NCBI RefSeq assembly: GCF_036010325.1
Contig: NZ_CP108549.1
Span: 3,286,001 to 3,350,000 of the forward strand
Origin: Streptomyces sp. NBC_01210
Lineage (GTDB): Bacteria > Actinomycetota > Actinomycetes > Streptomycetales > Streptomycetaceae
Length of the DNA stretch: 64,000 bases
Direction of reading: 5' to 3'
Shown here: positions 34,917 through 43,880 of the stretch, piece by piece
How positions within the stretch are numbered: the first letter of the stretch is position 1
Layout of the letters: every line of letters begins with the position of its first letter
Notes under the pieces: model-generated
What the model saw: only the letters and a program-made list of their open reading frames with translations
The model's database searches: none
What the model was told of the DNA's origin: nothing
Made by a program: the position numbers and the translations under genes

Positions 34917-36338
34917 TCACTCCTCGGTGCCCGCCGTCTTCTTCTTGCGGAGGAAGAAGACCGCGCCGCCGCCGATGACGACCAGCGCGATCGCGATGCC
35001 CGCGATCACCGGGGTGGCGTTGGAGCTTCCGGTCTCGGCGAGGTCGCCCTCGAGGCCCGCGGAGGCGCCGCCGGCCGAGGCCGGGCTGAGCTGGGACGAG
35101 GCGGTGTCCGTCTCCGGGGCCCCGGTGCCGGTGGTCTTGCAGTCCAGTACGCCCTTGAAGTTCTTCTTGAAGCCGTCGGGCCCGGTGATGGTGAAGTCGT
35201 ACGCCTGGTCCTCGGCGACCGGCAGGGTGACGGTCCTCGATGCGCCGGCCGGGATGGAGTGCTTGAAGCCCATCAGCTCGAAGGTGAACGGAGCGTCGCC
35301 CTTGTTGGTGGCGGTGATGTCGACGCCACCCTTGGCGCAGTTCTTCTTCGCGGAGAGCGCCGGTATCGCGCCCGCCTTCGCCCAGGTGGCGGTGGCGTCC
35401 GCGGAGACCGTGGTCTCGCTGGAGCCCGCCAGGATCTGGGTCTGGCTCTTCGTCGCTCCGGCGAACGCCCGGCCCACCGGCACGGAGGTGGTGGCCTGGG
35501 CGGTCAACGTCGCCGATGCGTCGGCGGCGCCGGCCGGGACGTCGAAGTACAGCTGGGCGCCGTTGACGGCGGAGGTGACGGGCTTGCCGGCCGCGTCGGT
35601 GACCTTGATGCCGCTGGCGGCGGCGTCGGCCGGCGGGTTCACGGTGACCCGGTCGGCATCGGTGCGGACCGTGACGGGGCCGAGCCGGCCGCCCGCCAGG
35701 CCGGAAACCGCATTCGGCTCCAGGCTGAACGAGGCCTTGGGCTCCGCGACGTCCGTGGCCGCCTTCTCGAGCCAGTCCGCGAGCTTCTCCGCCTGCGGGT
35801 CCAGGGCTTCGACGTCCGCGTCGTCCGAGTAGCGCCAGATGGCGACCTGAGTGCCCGCCGCCGCGGTCCTCTCGGAGAGCGGCCCGGTGCCCGCGTCCTT
35901 GGCCAGCGCCGCCAGGTCGTCGATCTGCGGGTAGGAGTGCTGCAGGATCCAGCGGATCCTGCCCGCGTTCTTGTTGCCGCCGAGCGACGTCTGGTTCCAG
36001 GGGGTCTCCAGGTACTTCGCCTGGTCCTGGGTCGGGTTGTGGATGTCGATGCAGTACGTCTTCAGCCGCCCGCCGCCGTCGACGGTCATCTCGAACACCC
36101 CGGCGGGGATCTCGTGATTCCTGCCGTTCGTGTGGAGCACGGCCCGGTCGTAGGTCTTCAGCCCGTCAAGAGTGGCGACCGCGCCCCCCTGGTGCTGAAC
36201 GCCGTCGTCGTCGGCGGCGGCCGCACCCGCACCCGCCATGGAGCCCGTCGCGATGAGGCCCGACATCAATGCCGCGACAGTAAGACGACGAGCGGCGCCC
36301 CGCCTGCGTACAGATGGCGCAGAGAACACAGCAAACAC
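34917..36338 (-). CDS. thioester-domain (TQXA) cell-surface protein with LAETG sorting motif
   Basis: The 473-residue protein starts at GTG 36338, six bases after GGAGGGG. A signal peptide covers about 1-44 (AAAA-D cut). An N-terminal thioester domain spans about 50-200. Cys96 in LKTYCIDIH and Gln164 in AGTQVAIWRY are the residues that form the internal Cys-Gln thioester, which makes a covalent bond to target amines. The stalk has Ala/Thr-rich Ig-like modules (about 205-410). The C-terminus has LAETG near 430, a membrane segment (about 438-462) and RKKK. LAXTG is the class E sortase signal of Streptomyces. No sortase gene is in this window. Confidence 0.92.
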   Translation of the reverse strand: MFAVFSAPSVRRRGAARRLTVAALMSGLIATGSMAGAGAAAADDDGVQHQGGAVATLDGLKTYDRAVLHTNGRNHEIPAGVFEMTVDGGGRLKTYCIDIHNPTQDQAKYLETPWNQTSLGGNKNAGRIRWILQHSYPQIDDLAALAKDAGTGPLSERTAAAGTQVAIWRYSDDADVEALDPQAEKLADWLEKAATDVAEPKASFSLEPNAVSGLAGGRLGPVTVRTDADRVTVNPPADAAASGIKVTDAAGKPVTSAVNGAQLYFDVPAGAADASATLTAQATTSVPVGRAFAGATKSQTQILAGSSETTVSADATATWAKAGAIPALSAKKNCAKGGVDITATNKGDAPFTFELMGFKHSIPAGASRTVTLPVAEDQAYDFTITGPDGFKKNFKGVLDCKTTGTGAPETDTASSQLSPASAGGASAGLEGDLAETGSSNATPVIAGIAIALVVIGGGAVFFLRKKKTAGTEE

Positions 36339-36584
36339 AGAATTCCCCTCCGGACGAGGCCTTTTTCGAATGTGGCGCGTGGGGGGAGTGCCTCGCCTGC
36401 AGACTCAAGTGCCCCGTGAGTACGCGGAAATCCTAGAGACGCCGCGCACCCCAGGCCCCCGTCATACCGTCAGACAACCATTCCGACTCGGAATCGTTAT
36501 CGCCGCCCGCCACCCGCCTGCCACCCGGTCGCCCATCACCGCCGTTTCAGCGTTTCTGACTCGACAAATCTCCACAACTCCAGC

Positions 36585-37001
36585 TCAGGACACGGGTGTC
36601 GGCGTCTGCGCCCCCTGCGGACGTTCCGTCAGATTCGGTTCCGCCTTTACCACTCGCCGGAATGCAGACGTCCCCCGCGTCAGGTCGTGTCCCACCGCCA
36701 CCGCCTCGATGTCCACGAACGTCCTCCGCTTCCCGTCCCGCTCTTCCTCCCGCACCTTCAACCGTCCATGGACGAGAAGAGGTTCACCGACAGACACGGA
36801 TCCGGCGAGATTCACGGCGAGCGTCCGCCAGGCGAAGACCGTGTAGAAGCTGGTGTGTCCGTCCGTCCAGCTACCGCTCTGCCGCTCCCACCGTCTCGGC
36901 GTCACCGCAATGCGGAATCGCGCCACCCCTCCCGACGCCGATTCCCGGTACTCCACATTCGTGGCGACATTGCCCACCACCGTCACCATGGTGTCGTTCA
37001 C
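36585..37001 (-). CDS. ssbB: single-stranded DNA-binding protein SsbB (sporulation paralogue)
   Basis: I chose GTG 37001 because GGAGG lies eight bases upstream. The 138-residue OB-fold protein begins NDTMVTVVGNVATNVEYRES and contains FRIAVTPRRW, SFYTVFAWRTLAVNLAGS and GRLKVREEERDGKRR. It lacks the long Gly-rich linker and acidic DDDIPF tip of housekeeping SSB, as expected for the shorter Streptomyces paralogue SsbB, which helps chromosome segregation during sporulation. It lies 98 bp after dynB on the same strand, so it is probably the third gene of the dynA-dynB-ssbB unit. Confidence 0.88.
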   Translation of the reverse strand: MNDTMVTVVGNVATNVEYRESASGGVARFRIAVTPRRWERQSGSWTDGHTSFYTVFAWRTLAVNLAGSVSVGEPLLVHGRLKVREEERDGKRRTFVDIEAVAVGHDLTRGTSAFRRVVKAEPNLTERPQGAQTPTPVS

Positions 37002-37099
37002 CGCGGCCACCTCCCCGTCCGGTTGCTGCACTGACCGGTCTTCTCTCCGACCGATCTCCATGCTGGACCGGACAGGAAGATCCCGCCGACGCCTGTGGA

Positions 37100-38857
37100 C
37101 TACCGCAGCAGTGTGGACAACTTCGTCACCCCCGGCCCCGAGACGGTCGCGTACCGCTCCCGTACCTCCTCGTACCGCATGAGCTCCGTCACGACCGGAT
37201 CGAGCACCTTCGCCCGCCCGCACCCAGCGGCCGCCTCCTGCAGCCGTCGCTCCGCCTCCTGCCCGTACCGGCGCGCCGGTCCCCGGGCCGCCGCCGCGCA
37301 CGCCCACTCCACCAGCGGCCCGCCCACGATCCCCGCGAGCATCACCAGCGCCGGCGGCACAAGGCCCGGCTCCAGTACGCCGATGATCTGGCCCACCAGC
37401 CACAGCCCTCCGAAAACCTGGAGCAGGGTCATCGCCGCCTGCGCCAGCACCCCCATCGGCCACCACGCGGCTCGCGGCGGCCGACCACTCATCGCCCGCG
37501 CCTCGCGCACCGCCAGTTCGTCCAGCGCCTCGGGCAGCCCTTCGGCCCCGCGAACCGCAGCCTCACGCACCGCCTGCCCCCACGGCCCCGGCAGCCCCTG
37601 TGCCGCCTCGTCCGCGACCGTACGCACCGCCTGCTCGACCCGCTGCCGTGCCGTGAGTTCGTCCTCCACCGGGGCCGCGGCCTCCAGCAAGCCACTCCCC
37701 CGCATACGGGTGCGTTCGTACCAGCGCCACAGCCGCAGCCACGGCGTCCCGCACGCCCGGCTCGCGTTCCTGCGCCACTCGCGCTCCGCGGTCTCGCCCG
37801 CCGCCTTCGCGCCGACCGCCTCCGCCAGCCGTGCGGCGAAGTCCTGGCGCGAGCGCTCGCCGAGACCGGTGCGCCCGTCGGCGACGTACACCGTACGAAG
37901 CTTCGCGGCGGCCGCGTCCACATCCGCGGACAGCCGGCGAGCGGCGGCGTTCTTCTCCTGGACGAACTTCCCGATCAGCTCGCGCAGTTCACCGACACCA
38001 CTGCCGGTGAGCGCCGAGAGCGCGAGCACCGTGGCGCCGGGCTCGCCGTGTTCACCGAGCGCGATGCCGTCCTCGTCGAGGAGCCGGCGCAGATCGTCGA
38101 GCACCTGGTCGGCGGCCTCGCCCGGCAGCCGGTCCACCTGGTTGAGCACCACGAAGGTGATCTCCGCGTGCCCGGCGAGCGGCCGCAGATACCGCTCGTG
38201 CAGCGCGGCGTCCGCGTACTTCTCCGGGTCGACGACCCAGATCACCGCGTCCACCAGTGCCAGCACCCGGTCCACCTGCTCCCGGTGTCTGACCATGGCC
38301 GAGTCGTGGTCGGGCAGATCGACGAGGACGAGCCCGTACAGCTCCTCGTCGCCGCCGGCGAGCGGTCTGCGCCGCAGCCGCGGCGGGATGGCAAGCCGGT
38401 CGAGGAGACCGGCCGAGCCCTCCGACCAGGTGCAGGCGATGGGCGCGGATGTGGTGGGCCGGCGCAGCCCCGTCTCCGAGATCGGCACCTCGGCGAGCGC
38501 GTTGAACAGCGTCGATTTCCCGCTCCCCGTAGCGCCCGCGATGGCGACAACGGTGTGCCGCGAAGACAGTCGCTGCCGGGCGGCCGCCTCGTCCAGGACC
38601 CGTCCCGCCTCCGCGAGGGTCCTGCCGTCCAGCCGGGTCCGCGACAGGCCGATCAGTTCGCGCAGCGCATCCAGCCGGACCCGCAGCGGCCCGGTATAGG
38701 CACCGCCGATCGTCACGTGCGTCTCGGCCAGGAGGTCCTCGTCCGATTCACTCTCGGGCTCCACGTCCCGGCCGCCGGCCCGCCGGGCGATCAGCCCGTC
38801 GTCCCAGCGGTCGGCGGCCTCGTTCTCGTCGTCAGTGATGGCGGTCACCGCGGTCAC
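37100..38857 (-). CDS. dynB: dynamin-like GTPase DynB (membrane-anchored)
   Basis: The 585-residue GTPase starts at GTG 38857, sharing GTGA with the dynA stop. G1 is [12 protein letters not shown] (near 104), the switch region has [10 protein letters not shown]3 is LVDLPDHDS and G4 is [10 protein letters not shown]. The C-terminal half is helical. It holds two membrane segments near 465-520 ([18 protein letters not shown] and [19 protein letters not shown]). That matches DynB, the membrane partner that recruits DynA and stabilises FtsZ ladders in sporulating hyphae. The family name rests on synteny with ssbB and the membrane pattern; older annotations call it an ABC transporter or YfjP GTPase. 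Confidence 0.87.
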   Translation of the reverse strand: MTAVTAITDDENEAADRWDDGLIARRAGGRDVEPESESDEDLLAETHVTIGGAYTGPLRVRLDALRELIGLSRTRLDGRTLAEAGRVLDEAAARQRLSSRHTVVAIAGATGSGKSTLFNALAEVPISETGLRRPTTSAPIACTWSEGSAGLLDRLAIPPRLRRRPLAGGDEELYGLVLVDLPDHDSAMVRHREQVDRVLALVDAVIWVVDPEKYADAALHERYLRPLAGHAEITFVVLNQVDRLPGEAADQVLDDLRRLLDEDGIALGEHGEPGATVLALSALTGSGVGELRELIGKFVQEKNAAARRLSADVDAAAAKLRTVYVADGRTGLGERSRQDFAARLAEAVGAKAAGETAEREWRRNASRACGTPWLRLWRWYERTRMRGSGLLEAAAPVEDELTARQRVEQAVRTVADEAAQGLPGPWGQAVREAAVRGAEGLPEALDELAVREARAMSGRPPRAAWWPMGVLAQAAMTLLQVFGGLWLVGQIIGVLEPGLVPPALVMLAGIVGGPLVEWACAAAARGPARRYGQEAERRLQEAAAGCGRAKVLDPVVTELMRYEEVRERYATVSGPGVTKLSTLLR

Positions 38858-40464
38858 CTCTCCTTCTGCAGTACGGACAGCGCGGCGATCAGCTCGGCCT
38901 GCGGTTCAGGGGTCAAATCGAGTGCGTCGAGGGGTGCGAGGCGGCGGTCTCGTTCGCTGTGCAGTACGTCGTCGATGTACGTCGTCACCAGCTCGCCGCC
39001 CTTGTCGCGCAGCCGCAGCGCGCCCTGGGCCCCGATCCGCTCGGCGAGCCGCTCCCCCGCGCTGCGGGCCCGGCGCCCGCCGAGCAGCGTGGCTGCGAGG
39101 AGCGCGGCCACCGTCTCGGGGTCGGACGCGGCGGTCCGCTCCAGCCTGCGTACCTCTTCCTCGGCCAGCTCCTCCAGGACGCGCCGCCAGCGGCGTACGG
39201 CGATGCCGATCCGCTCTCCCGACTCCAGGTCCCGGCGCCCCTGGACAATGAGCGCTTCCGCGGCCGGCTCGCGCCGCCAGGCCTCCTGGACATGCTCTTC
39301 GGCGGCGGCGACGGCGCACTGGAGCAGCGCCGAGAGACTGGCGACCAGGGAGTCCAGCAGTTCGCCCGCGGAACTGTCGCGCGGAAAGCTGCGCCAGCGG
39401 GTCCGCGCGTCCCCGGCGAGCACGGCACCGGCCCGGAGCCGCTGGCGTACCCGTTCGCCCTCCTTCTCGTACGCCTCCTCGACCGCACCGGTGAGCCGTA
39501 CGGCCGCCGTGTACTGGGCGGCCACCGCGCCCGCGAGCGCGGGCATCCGCGCATTGAGCGAGTCGATCACGCCCGCCGCGGTACGCCCCACGGTCTGCTG
39601 TCTGGCCGCGGGGTCCTGCGCCCGGTGGGCGAGCCAGCTGAAGAGCGGGCTGACGGCGGTGGTGGGCAGCAGTCCGTTGCCGCCGCCCGCCGACTCGGGC
39701 AGCTCCGGAATGGTGAACCGCGGCACCTCGCCGAGGCCGGCTTTTGTCAGCAGCGCCGCGTACTGCCGCGACACGTCCGTGATGACCTGGTGCGGCACCC
39801 GGTCGAGCACCGTGACCAGCGTGGCGTCGTACTCCTTCGCGGTACGCAGCAGATGCCACGGCACGGCGTCGGCGTACCGCGAGGCGGTGGTGACCATCAC
39901 CCAGACATCGGCGGCGCAGATCAACTCGGCGGCCAGCAGCCGGTTCTCCACGACGAGCGAGTCGATGTCGGGGGCGTCGAGCAGCGCGAGCCCGCGGGGC
40001 AGCGTCGCGGCGGTCTCGATCCGCAGCGAGTTCTCCTCCTGGGCCTCGCGCGCGCCGTCGTCGGGTCCTTCGGTCTCGTCCTGCGGCGGCAGCCATACGC
40101 GGGTGAGCTGGGGCAGCACGCGCATCCCGGCGAACCAGTGGTGATCGTCGGGGTGGCATACGAGCACGGGCGTACGCGTGGTGGGCCGCAGCACGCCCGC
40201 CTCGCTGACCCGCCGCCCCACAAGGGAGTTGACGAGGGTCGACTTCCCGGCCCCGGTGGAACCGCCGACGACCGCGAGGAGCGGCGCTTCGGGCTCCTTG
40301 AGCCGGGGCACGAGATAGTCGTCGAGCTGCGCGAGCAGCTCGGTGCGCGTCTGCCGGGCACGCGGAGCGCCGGGAAGAGGGAGGGGGAGACGCACGGCGG
40401 CGACACGGTCGCGGAGGGCGGAGAGTGCGTCGATCAGCTGAGGCCGTACATCCAAGGTCACCAC
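38854..40464 (-). CDS. dynA: dynamin-like GTPase DynA
   Basis: The 536-residue GTPase is read from GTG 40464. The next codon is also GTG (40461), the site is weak, and an in-frame extension to 40581 exists but looks non-coding. G1 is [12 protein letters not shown] (near 66), the switch is [10 protein letters not shown]3 is LLDAPDIDS and G4-like VLDRVPHQV lies further on. The remainder is helical with no membrane segment. It is therefore the soluble partner of DynB. Together they act at sporulation septa with SsgB and FtsZ. The stop overlaps the dynB start, implying paired synthesis. Confidence 0.86.
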   Translation of the reverse strand: MVTLDVRPQLIDALSALRDRVAAVRLPLPLPGAPRARQTRTELLAQLDDYLVPRLKEPEAPLLAVVGGSTGAGKSTLVNSLVGRRVSEAGVLRPTTRTPVLVCHPDDHHWFAGMRVLPQLTRVWLPPQDETEGPDDGAREAQEENSLRIETAATLPRGLALLDAPDIDSLVVENRLLAAELICAADVWVMVTTASRYADAVPWHLLRTAKEYDATLVTVLDRVPHQVITDVSRQYAALLTKAGLGEVPRFTIPELPESAGGGNGLLPTTAVSPLFSWLAHRAQDPAARQQTVGRTAAGVIDSLNARMPALAGAVAAQYTAAVRLTGAVEEAYEKEGERVRQRLRAGAVLAGDARTRWRSFPRDSSAGELLDSLVASLSALLQCAVAAAEEHVQEAWRREPAAEALIVQGRRDLESGERIGIAVRRWRRVLEELAEEEVRRLERTAASDPETVAALLAATLLGGRRARSAGERLAERIGAQGALRLRDKGGELVTTYIDDVLHSERDRRLAPLDALDLTPEPQAELIAALSVLQKER

Positions 40465-40773
40465 ATGCGAAGAATGCCCAACTTTGGCTGCTTTTTGAAG
40501 CGTATGGGGCTCTCTGCGCGCCGATCGGACAGACGGGACAGACGGGATGAGTGGGGCGCAGGCATAACGAGTGCACAACACCCGTGATGTGAGACGTCAA
40601 AAGCGGTGCGGGAATCGCACCTGCCTGCGATTATCGGTTCGCTTCACCGAACCTCCACATCGTGCCACGCAGGTGAAGCAACCGGGCCAAGGCGATCGGA
40701 GCCCTATCCTTGTGTCCGGCAAGGTCACGGAACCACCCGACCCGGGGCTCCAGGCCACCGAGGCCACCATTCG
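40465..40773. promoter_or_regulatory. divergent region between dynA and tRNA-Arg with two tandem dyads
   Basis: These 309 bp hold no gene. A 9-bp duplication acagacggg occurs near 40528. Two stem-loops with identical 6-base spacers follow each other: AATCGCA-N6-TGCGATT (40613-40632) and GGTTCG-N6-CGAACC (40636-40653). They lie between the dynA start and the tRNA, and could be operator pairs for either. Confidence 0.5.
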
Positions 40774-40846
40774 GCCCCCGTAGCTCAGTGGATAGAGCAG
40801 GCGCCTTCTAAGCGCTTGGCCGCAGGTTCGAGTCCTGCCGGGGGCG
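40774..40846 (+). tRNA. tRNA-Arg (anticodon TCT)
   Basis: The cloverleaf folds completely. The acceptor pairs GCCCCCG with CGGGGGC, and the D stem pairs GCTC with GAGC. The anticodon stem GGCGC/GCGCT closes loop CTTCTAA, with TCT at 40807-40809 reading AGA. The T stem pairs GCAGG with CCTGC around TTCGAGT. CCA is not encoded. Confidence 0.95.
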
Positions 40847-40865
40847 CACAGCCCGCACAACCGAC

Positions 40866-40892
40866 AGACCCTCCGCCCCGGAGGGTCTTTTT
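40866..40892 (+). terminator. rho-independent terminator of tRNA-Arg
   Basis: AGACCCTCCG, loop CCC and CGGAGGGTCT are followed by TTTT. This is a textbook hairpin and T-run, unusual in so GC-rich a genome. Confidence 0.92.
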
Positions 40893-41145
40893 GCTGGTCA
40901 GGGGCACCATAGCGGGCTTGGGGTAGCGGACGCGTAAGCGCCGGACCGCCCTCCGGTGATCATGAGGGTGGTCCGGCAGTGTCCGGCTGTCACCGGGTTT
41001 CTGCGGGTGGCCCTGTCGAATACGTGTCGAAGTTTTCGCGGGGTGGCTCAGCGATCTTCCGTACCGGGCAGGACACCGGCCAAAGCCGCTACGCCGCCCT
41101 ACCGTCGTTGCAGCATGCAGACGGTCCGTACCGGAACGTCGCGGG

Positions 41146-41565
41146 TTATGCCCGTGTCTGGATGCCGAGTTCGGACAGCAGTCCGCGGATGCGCTGCTCG
41201 ATCTCGTCGCGAATCGGGCGGACAGCGGCCACGCCTTGGCCGGCGGGGTCGTCGAGCTTCCAGTCGAGGTAGCGCTTGCCGGGGAAGTAGGGGCAGGCGT
41301 CGCCGCAGCCCATGGTGATCACCACGTCGGAGGCTTGCACAGCTTCGGGGGTGAGGATCTTCGGCTTCTGGGCGGAGATGTCGATGCCGGACTCTCGCAT
41401 GGCTTCGACCACCGCAGGGTTCACGGTGTCGGCCGGTGCGGAACCGGCGGAGCGGACTTCCACCTGCTTGCCTGCGAGGTGGGCGAGGAACGCGGCGGCC
41501 ATCTGCGACCGGCCCGCGTTGTGGACGCAGACGAACAGCACAGAGGAGGTTTCGGGAGCGCTCAC
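41146..41565 (-). CDS. arsC: arsenate reductase, low-molecular-weight phosphatase type
   Basis: I chose GTG 41565 with GAAGGAAG upstream; the longer frame from 41625 overlaps the aquaporin gene. The 139-residue protein has the Cys-x5-Arg loop (C13-VHNAG-R19) at its N-terminus, followed by SQMAAAFL and VRSAGSAPAD. Cys87 and Cys91 in MGCGDACPYF are placed to relay the disulfide, as in thioredoxin- or mycothiol-linked ArsC. ILTPEAVQASDVVITMG fits the family. It reduces arsenate to arsenite, which the neighbouring channel can let out. Confidence 0.93.
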   Translation of the reverse strand: MSAPETSSVLFVCVHNAGRSQMAAAFLAHLAGKQVEVRSAGSAPADTVNPAVVEAMRESGIDISAQKPKILTPEAVQASDVVITMGCGDACPYFPGKRYLDWKLDDPAGQGVAAVRPIRDEIEQRIRGLLSELGIQTRA

Positions 41566-41593
41566 GTGCGGATCTTCCTTCGTTGGGTAGGGT

Positions 41594-42340
41594 TCAGCGG
41601 CCGGAGGCGGCGAGTTCGGGCTCACCGTGGGCGACGATCACGTCGTCCGCAGCTGGGCGGGATCGGCCGAACAGCGCGGCGACCAGGACGACGCCGACGA
41701 CCGCGCCGACGAGTTGGGCTGCGGTGAACGGCGGTACGGAGGCGGGGGCGATCCCGGCGAAGGTGTCGGTGAAGGCGCGGCCGATGGTCACTGCCGGGTT
41801 TGCGAAGCTGGTGGAGGAGGTGAACCAGTAGGCCGCCCCGATGTAGGAGGCGACCGCGACCGGGCCGATGCGCTGCTGTCCCGTGCGAGCCAGTCCGAAG
41901 ATGAGGAGGACCAGGCCCGCGGTGGCGACGACCTCGCCGAGCCACAGGTGACCGGCGGATCGGTCGTGCGTCGAGAACCGTACGAGGGGCTCGGCGAACA
42001 TCGCGTCCGCCAACACCGCACCGCCGATGCCACCGGCCACCTGGGCGGGCACGTACGCCGCCACGTCCCGCAGCGTGAGGCCGTCCTCGCCTTGGCGGCC
42101 GGTCCACCAGGCGGCCAGCGTGACGACCGGGTTGAAGTGGGCGCCGGAGACCGGGCCGAGCAGGGCGATCAGCACGCCCAGACCGAAGACGGTTGCCAGC
42201 GAATTGGCCAGCAGTTGAACACCGACATCGCGCGTCAGCTCGGTCGCCTGGATACCGGAGCCGACCACGACGGTCACCAGGGCCGCGGTGCCCACCAGCT
42301 CGACCAGGACGCGGCGTCCGAGCGAAGGGGAGTCGGTCAT
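41594..42340 (-). CDS. aquaglyceroporin-type channel of the ars cluster
   Basis: This 248-residue MIP channel has six membrane helices and the two half-helix signatures NPV (GAHFNPVVTLA, near 69) and NPA (SFANPAVTIGRAF, near 183). Aquaporins embedded in ars operons, such as rhizobial AqpS, let arsenite leave by diffusion after ArsC has reduced arsenate. That is the best reading here, because no ArsB or Acr3 pump is encoded in the window. It shares ATGA with the arsR stop and lies 28 bp before arsC, so the three genes form one leftward operon. Confidence 0.92.
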   Translation of the reverse strand: MTDSPSLGRRVLVELVGTAALVTVVVGSGIQATELTRDVGVQLLANSLATVFGLGVLIALLGPVSGAHFNPVVTLAAWWTGRQGEDGLTLRDVAAYVPAQVAGGIGGAVLADAMFAEPLVRFSTHDRSAGHLWLGEVVATAGLVLLIFGLARTGQQRIGPVAVASYIGAAYWFTSSTSFANPAVTIGRAFTDTFAGIAPASVPPFTAAQLVGAVVGVVLVAALFGRSRPAADDVIVAHGEPELAASGR

Positions 42341-42723
42341 CCCGCGACTCCGACAGTAACGGTGCCGGCCGGAGTCTGGAGCAGAGCGGAGAGCCTGGCG
42401 AGAGCGGCGGGCAGCACCCAGTAGTAGACCCAGGTCCCGCGTCGCTCCGAACCGACGAGGCCCGCCTCGCGCAGCACCTTCAGATGGTGGGAAATCGTCG
42501 GCTGCGACACGTCGAACGGACCGATGAGGTCACACACGCAGGCCTCGCCACCGTCGTGCGAGGCAATCAAGGACAGCAGGCGAAGACGCACCGGGTCGGA
42601 CAGCGCCTTGAACATCCGGGCCAGGTCAACGGCGGCTTCCGCCCCCAGCGGCTCGCGGACCATCGGCGAGCAGCAGACCGACTGATCGTCCTGTCCGAGC
42701 ACGGGAAGCTCTGATTTCGACAT
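42337..42723 (-). CDS. arsR: ArsR-family arsenic-responsive repressor
   Basis: The 128-residue winged-helix repressor runs from ATG 42723; an extension to 42801 would cross the promoter. The metal-binding Cys pair lies in EACVCDLIG at the start of the recognition region, followed by the DNA-binding helix VSQPTISHHLKVLREAGLV and the wing RRGTWVYYWV. Another Cys pair occurs near the N-terminus (SVCCSP). No ribosome-binding site precedes the ATG, and the predicted transcript begins at or next to it, so translation may be leaderless. It should repress both its own operon and arsI until arsenite binds. Confidence 0.93.
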   Translation of the reverse strand: MSKSELPVLGQDDQSVCCSPMVREPLGAEAAVDLARMFKALSDPVRLRLLSLIASHDGGEACVCDLIGPFDVSQPTISHHLKVLREAGLVGSERRGTWVYYWVLPAALARLSALLQTPAGTVTVGVAG

Positions 42724-42729
42724 GCGTCT

Positions 42730-42758
42730 ATGTTGACAGTCATCTATCTGAGTGGCAA
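42730..42758 (-). promoter_or_regulatory. arsR promoter, probably giving a leaderless mRNA
   Basis: On the minus strand, TTGCCA (42753-42758), 17 bases and CAACAT (42730-42735) are followed by six bases and the ATG. The predicted transcription start coincides with the start codon. Confidence 0.5.
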
Positions 42759-42765
42759 CCTCGAC

Positions 42766-42787
42766 TTCATCGAGCTGTATCGATGAA
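42766..42787. promoter_or_regulatory. ArsR operator candidate
   Basis: TTCATCGA-GCTGTA-TCGATGAA is a perfect 8-6-8 dyad midway between the divergent arsR and arsI genes. Its form resembles the ATCAA-N6-TTGAT operators of ArsR repressors. Confidence 0.7.
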
Positions 42788-42824
42788 CGTCGATTCAGCA
42801 CCGGATCAGGACCAGGAGACAGCC

Positions 42825-43334
42825 ATGTCCCGCGTTCAGCTCGCCCTGCGCGTCAACGACCTCGAAGGCTCCATCGCCTTCTACTCCAAGCTCTTCGGCG
42901 TGGAGCCCGCCAAGCTCCGCCCCGGGTACGCGAACTTCGCGATCACCGAGCCCCCACTCAAGCTCGTCCTGATCGAGGGCGAGGCCGGCGAAGACACCCG
43001 CCTGGACCACCTCGGAGTGGAAGTGGAGTCCACCGAGCAAGTCACCGCCGCGACAGGCCGACTCCAGGAGGCAGGCCTCGCGACATTCGAGGAGAACGAC
43101 ACCTCCTGCTGCTACGCGCTGCAAGACAAGGTCTGGGTGACCGGACCAGGCAAGGAACCGTGGGAGGTGTATGTCGTCAAGGCCGACGCCGACAACCTCG
43201 ACAAGAGCAGCGAAAGCGCACCAGATGCCTGCTGCGGCACCACCGGCTGCTGCACCCCCGAGGAGCAGGCCATCGACCCGAACCAGACCCTGGCGGAAGC
43301 GAAGGCCACCGCCGGATGCACCTGCGGCAGCTGA
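42825..43334 (+). CDS. arsI: ArsI-type C-As lyase (VOC dioxygenase)
   Basis: The 169-residue protein is read from ATG 42825, with CAGGAG upstream. It is a vicinal-oxygen-chelate enzyme. The expected Fe(II) ligands are Gln5, His62 (DTRLDHLGVEVE) and Glu114 (PWEVYVVK). The vicinal cysteine pair Cys95-Cys96 in NDTSCCYALQ marks ArsI enzymes, which bind trivalent organoarsenicals and cleave the carbon-arsenic bond. A C-terminal Cys-rich tail (ACCGTTGCC, then GCTCGS at the end) may collect more arsenic. Many databases call this family CadI. It is divergent from arsR across a shared operator. Confidence 0.9.
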   Translation: MSRVQLALRVNDLEGSIAFYSKLFGVEPAKLRPGYANFAITEPPLKLVLIEGEAGEDTRLDHLGVEVESTEQVTAATGRLQEAGLATFEENDTSCCYALQDKVWVTGPGKEPWEVYVVKADADNLDKSSESAPDACCGTTGCCTPEEQAIDPNQTLAEAKATAGCTCGS

Positions 43335-43714
43335 CCTACCGCGTACGACCCCGGGCACGCGCAGAGGACCGACCGATCCGTACGGCAGACCACGACTACC
43401 GTCGCACCACCAGTGCAGTTCCAGGGTCCTGCGCTGGGCGCCGGCCGTCGGGGCCGCTGTCGCCGGTCTAGGTGATCGAAGCGCGACCCAGTCGCCCGCA
43501 TTGCCCGTCATACCAGGTCAGCGGGCACCCCGGGACCACCGAGGACGTCTCAGACACCTTGAGCGTCACCCCTTACGGGAGCTGCACCTCAGAGAGCCTC
43601 TTTCGAAGGCGTGAGCGGCTCGCCCGACTTACGTACTACGGGCAGGACACTCCAGGGGAAGTTGCTCCACTTGCCGTTGGCCGCACCCAAGCGTGTTCGA
43701 TGGAGCGGTAACCG

Positions 43715-43754
43715 CCAGGGCACAGCGGGTACCACCAGGGCACAGCGGGTACCA
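43715..43754. repeat. 20-bp perfect tandem duplication
   Basis: ccagggcacagcgggtacca occurs at 43715-43734 and again at 43735-43754 without a mismatch. Confidence 0.95.
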
Positions 43755-43880
43755 ATGGCCACCCATCGTCGAGGGGCTGTGCAGCACAGCAGGGAAGTAC
43801 CGCAACCACAGCGACCGACCGCGGCCGGTAGCGTCCCCCGGGACCGTGAAGCGACCGGTATGACCGTCGCTGACCGACCC

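Noticed and set aside
36596..40144. 1182-codon ORF on the plus strand
   Set aside because: It is antisense to ssbB, dynB and dynA, has low-complexity Arg/Ser/Pro composition, and crosses three real genes.
40893..41145. integrase tail next to tRNA-Arg
   Set aside because: I looked for a recombinase C-terminus in this interval on both strands and found no RxxR or HxxR/Tyr motif. No attachment repeat of the tRNA end is present.
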